A DNA stretch of 8,029 bases from Candidatus Aegiribacteria sp. (lineage in GTDB: Bacteria > Fermentibacterota > Fermentibacteria > Fermentibacterales > JCC-6), in NCBI GenBank assembly GCA_030638185.1, contig DAOWFD010000342.1, positions 1 through 8,029 on the forward strand, given 5' to 3'. Under the pieces are notes generated by a model, which was not told where the DNA came from, searched no databases, and saw only the letters and a list, made by a program, of their open reading frames with translations. Below are positions 5,497-8,029 of this stretch, piece by piece. The position numbers were made by a program, and so were the translations under genes. Positions within the stretch are counted from its first letter, which is position 1, and each line of letters starts with the position of its first letter.

Positions 5497-6420
5497 ATGG
5501 GACTCTTCGTCAGGAAGAAGAAAAACAGGGAACAAGAAAAAAGAGCTCCTTCGACCCCTCATCCTGCATCGGATGATCTTCTGAATTACATCATAGTTAT
5601 TCTCGACAGTTGCAGATATGATACATTTATGGAAGCGAATCCTTCAACCATCATGAAACTTGGTGAAACGGAACAGCGTTTTTCCTACGCATCATGGACA
5701 GCTCCGTCTCATTACAACATCCTGATGGGTCTCATGCCTCACATCAGTCCCAGGAATGTTTTCGCATCGGAATACTACAAGAAGGATTTTCTAAGGTTCA
5801 ACGAGAGACTGGGAGCAAAAGGCGTGGAATTCAAGAGCCTTGTCCCCCGTCTCTACCTCCCGGATTTTCTGCGGAGTTCCCTTGGATACATAACAAGGGC
5901 TATGGTTTCGTTGCCGGTTCTGAACAGTCATACTCCGGTCAATAGCGGATTCGATTCGTGGAAGCTCATGCCCGAGCATAACGATATGGCGGCGATGCTG
6001 GATGAAATGACCTTCAGTCCGAACAGGCCCTCATTCTATATGCTGAATGTGGGTGAGACCCATTACCCCTATGCGCTTCCCTCAGAACCAAAGAACCAAT
6101 GGCCCAGGATAAGTGGCGTTCATGGAGTTTTCAAGCATCTGGACGATCATATGGTCGGAGGTAAACTGGTAAAGGACGATGAATCACCTAAGTTCTTCGA
6201 TCAGAAACAACTTGATCGGCTTCGCGCCCGGCAGGTTGAGACGGTACGCTACATTGATACAGTTTTTGAGAGGCTGTTCGATATTGTACCTGAAAAGACC
6301 TACATAACCGTGACCTCCGATCACGGGGAACTTTTTGGCGAGAGTGGATATTTTGGACATGGACCTGTCTTTCACGAAAAAGTATTTCAGGTTCCGTTTC
6401 TGGAAGGCAGAATCCGCTGA
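5497..6420 (+). CDS. Sulfatase/alkaline phosphatase-superfamily protein with Thr nucleophile, probably cytoplasmic
   Basis: The 307-residue product begins with a basic, Lys- and Arg-rich segment and has no signal peptide or membrane helix, so a cytosolic location is likely. The fold is recognised from YIIVILDSCRYDTF, with Asp37 as a metal ligand. It is also shown by SWTAPSHYNILMG, where Thr68 sits at the position of the sulfatase Cys or Ser, and by TSDHGELFGESGYFGHG, with Asp275, His276 and His288 as further ligands. The chain ends soon after the conserved VPF strand, a plausible natural end since the metal-site motifs are complete. Because the nucleophile is Thr and the usual CxPxR is TAPSH, a true formylglycine sulfatase is unlikely. 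Phosphodiesterase, phosphatase or phosphotransferase activity is more plausible, but the substrate is unknown. GGAGG (5488-5492) lies 4 nt before the ATG. htpG follows 34 nt downstream on the same strand. Confidence 0.82.
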   Translation: MGLFVRKKKNREQEKRAPSTPHPASDDLLNYIIVILDSCRYDTFMEANPSTIMKLGETEQRFSYASWTAPSHYNILMGLMPHISPRNVFASEYYKKDFLRFNERLGAKGVEFKSLVPRLYLPDFLRSSLGYITRAMVSLPVLNSHTPVNSGFDSWKLMPEHNDMAAMLDEMTFSPNRPSFYMLNVGETHYPYALPSEPKNQWPRISGVHGVFKHLDDHMVGGKLVKDDESPKFFDQKQLDRLRARQVETVRYIDTVFERLFDIVPEKTYITVTSDHGELFGESGYFGHGPVFHEKVFQVPFLEGRIR

Positions 6421-6454
6421 GGATAACATCAATAGAAATAGAAAGGGAGGAACA

Positions 6455-8029
6455 ATGTCCAACCATTCGCGTAAATTAAAATTCAAGGCAGAAACTAGAA
6501 AAGTTCTTGATATCGTGATTAACAGCCTTTATTCACATCCCGACATTTTCCTGCGGGAGCTTATATCCAATTCATCCGATGCACTTGACAGACTCCGTTT
6601 TGAAATGCTTACAACCCCGGAACTGGATGTCGACAGGGAACTGAGAATCGATATCCTGCCGAATGAGGCCACCCTCACCATTCGTGACAACGGAATCGGT
6701 ATGACCGAGGATGAGATGGCCAGGGAACTTGGTACAATTGCCAGATCGGGAACTCGGAATTTTCTGGAGGAATTAACAGGCCCTGATGGAGAGAAAACGC
6801 CCGAGTTCATAGGGCAGTTCGGCGTGGGTTTCTACTCAACCTTCATGGTTGCGGATAAGGTTGAGGTTATTTCCAGAAAGATGGGAGGAGGGGAACCTGG
6901 CCACAGATGGACCTCTACAGGCCATGAAACGTTTACCCTCAGGGAAGAGGAAGATATTCCGGAGGGAACCAGTGTAATCCTTCATCTGAAGAAGGATATG
7001 GATGAGTACCTGAAAAGCTACAGGCTAAGGGAACTCGTGCGAAAGTACTCCGATTTCATCTCGTATCCGGTCTATATTAAGTCGGATGATGACAGCGACT
7101 GGGAAAAGGAGCCGGTGAATTCCCAGAAACCCATCTGGACCCGACCCGAGGATGACGTTTCCGATGAGGAGTACAACGAGTTCTACAGACACCTGAGCTT
7201 CGATCCCCAGGAACCTCTCTCCAGGCTCGTATTTCACGCGGAGGGCACAACTGAATTCTACTCACTGCTTTTCATTCCTCCCGCGCGATCTATGGGAATG
7301 CTCATGCCGGATTACAAAGCTGGCGTGAGGCTCTTTATTAAGAAGGTCATGATTGAGGAGGAGGCAGATGAACTCCTGCCAAGGTATCTCCGTTTCATCA
7401 AGGGTGTGGTTGAATCAAGCGATCTTCCGCTGAACATATCCAGGGAAACACTTCAGGAGAACAGGACCGTCAGGATTATAAGAAAAGCCCTTACCGGCAA
7501 GGTGGTGGGATGGTTTCAGGATATGCTTGAGAACGATATCGATAAGTACCGGCAATTCTTCATGAATTTCGGGGATATGATCAAGGAGGGCATCTACGCT
7601 GATATGCAGCACAGGGAAGAGCTTGCGGACCTCCTGCTCGTATGGACATCCCGGAGCGGAGACGAGCAGAAGAGCCTCAAGGAACTGGTTGAGGAGCTTC
7701 CTGAGGACACAGACCGCCTGTATTACATCACGGGAACCGACAGGAAGGAACTGGCATCCTCACCCTACCTTGAATCCGTTGGCAAATCCAATGTGGAAGT
7801 GCTTCTCTTCGATAGTCCCGTAGATGAATTCATGCTTCAGACCCTGGATGAGTACAGGGGAAAGAAGCTCATATCACTTCTGAAGGAAGTTGATGAAGAA
7901 GATCTCAGTGATGCTGAAAAGGCTGAGAAGAAGAACGCTGAAGAAACCTACGCCGGTCTTCTTGAGTATATCAGGGACCAGCTGGGTGACAGAGTAGAGG
8001 ATGTAAGATTCTCACCAAGGTTGAAGGAG
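6455..8029 (+). CDS. htpG: Chaperone HtpG (bacterial Hsp90), partial at the 3' end
   Basis: The frame is open for 525 codons from ATG 6455 to the window edge; E. coli HtpG has 624 residues, so roughly the last 100 (dimerisation domain) are missing. The N-terminal GHKL ATPase domain shows ELISNSSDALDRLR (Glu35 catalytic, Asn39), DNGIGMT (78-84) and the lid/glycine motif IGQFGVGFYS (119-128). The middle domain contains SSDLPLNISRETLQ with Arg330, equivalent to the ATP-contacting Arg336 of E. coli. The usual NASDA is NSSDA here, a conservative change. HtpG is a cytosolic ATP-driven folding chaperone. GGGAGG (6445-6450) precedes the ATG by 4 nt, and the 12 bases GGAGGAACAATG are identical to those at the start of the preceding gene. 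With only 34 nt between them the two may be cotranscribed. No heat-shock operator was seen in the gap. Confidence 0.97.
   Translation, partial: MSNHSRKLKFKAETRKVLDIVINSLYSHPDIFLRELISNSSDALDRLRFEMLTTPELDVDRELRIDILPNEATLTIRDNGIGMTEDEMARELGTIARSGTRNFLEELTGPDGEKTPEFIGQFGVGFYSTFMVADKVEVISRKMGGGEPGHRWTSTGHETFTLREEEDIPEGTSVILHLKKDMDEYLKSYRLRELVRKYSDFISYPVYIKSDDDSDWEKEPVNSQKPIWTRPEDDVSDEEYNEFYRHLSFDPQEPLSRLVFHAEGTTEFYSLLFIPPARSMGMLMPDYKAGVRLFIKKVMIEEEADELLPRYLRFIKGVVESSDLPLNISRETLQENRTVRIIRKALTGKVVGWFQDMLENDIDKYRQFFMNFGDMIKEGIYADMQHREELADLLLVWTSRSGDEQKSLKELVEELPEDTDRLYYITGTDRKELASSPYLESVGKSNVEVLLFDSPVDEFMLQTLDEYRGKKLISLLKEVDEEDLSDAEKAEKKNAEETYAGLLEYIRDQLGDRVEDVRFSPRLKE

Noticed and set aside
5497..6420. 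C-terminal truncation of the sulfatase-like gene
   Set aside because: All metal-site motifs are present, the reading frame ends after the conserved VPF strand, and the next gene's ribosome binding site follows at normal distance; nothing downstream continues the fold in another frame.
6184..6486. 100-residue minus-strand ORF spanning the phosphatase-fold and htpG junction
   Set aside because: It overlaps two motif-supported genes and the htpG ribosome binding site on the opposite strand.

Overview
The window reads as chromosomal sequence from a diderm (Gram-negative-type) bacterium with moderate GC content. The evidence for an outer membrane is a complete MCE-type lipid transport operon with its own lipoprotein. 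A radical SAM enzyme hints at anaerobic or microaerobic life. Start codons are mixed (ATG, GTG, TTG), and most starts have clear Shine-Dalgarno sequences. I cannot assign a phylum from the sequence alone; an uncultured anaerobic lineage is a guess.

Layout. Positions 1-1089 (minus strand) hold the N-terminal 363 codons of a radical SAM protein that runs off the left edge, with a good sigma70-type promoter just upstream. Positions 1090-1846 are gene-poor. They contain a 40-codon plus-strand ORF with an excellent ribosome binding site inside a possible RNA hairpin, and a small minus-strand membrane-protein ORF. Positions 1847-5367 form the main unit: permease (STAS-MlaE fusion), ATPase (MlaF type), MCE protein (MlaD type) and a PqiC-like outer-membrane lipoprotein. 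Three of the four genes are packed end to end. The permease-ATPase junction is instead split by a ~129 bp palindromic element with 12 bp terminal inverted repeats. Positions 5497-6420 encode a cytoplasmic sulfatase/alkaline-phosphatase-fold protein with Thr at the usual nucleophile position. Positions 6455-8029 hold the first 525 codons of the chaperone HtpG, which continues past the right edge.

How the genes work together. The four transport genes are sufficient in outline for a lipid shuttle. MlaE dimers would sit in the inner membrane and MlaF dimers would power them. The MCE protein would be anchored in the inner membrane and form a ring or tunnel in the periplasm, and the lipoprotein would act at the outer membrane. 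The regulatory STAS partner, a separate MlaB in E. coli, is fused to the permease here. No soluble MlaC-like carrier is encoded next to them. The radical SAM, phosphatase-fold and htpG genes show no obvious functional link to the transporter.

Most of the window is recognisable biology. The items most worth a second look are the palindromic element inside the transport operon, the structured leader and 40-codon ORF beside the radical SAM gene, and the Thr-nucleophile sulfatase-like protein.
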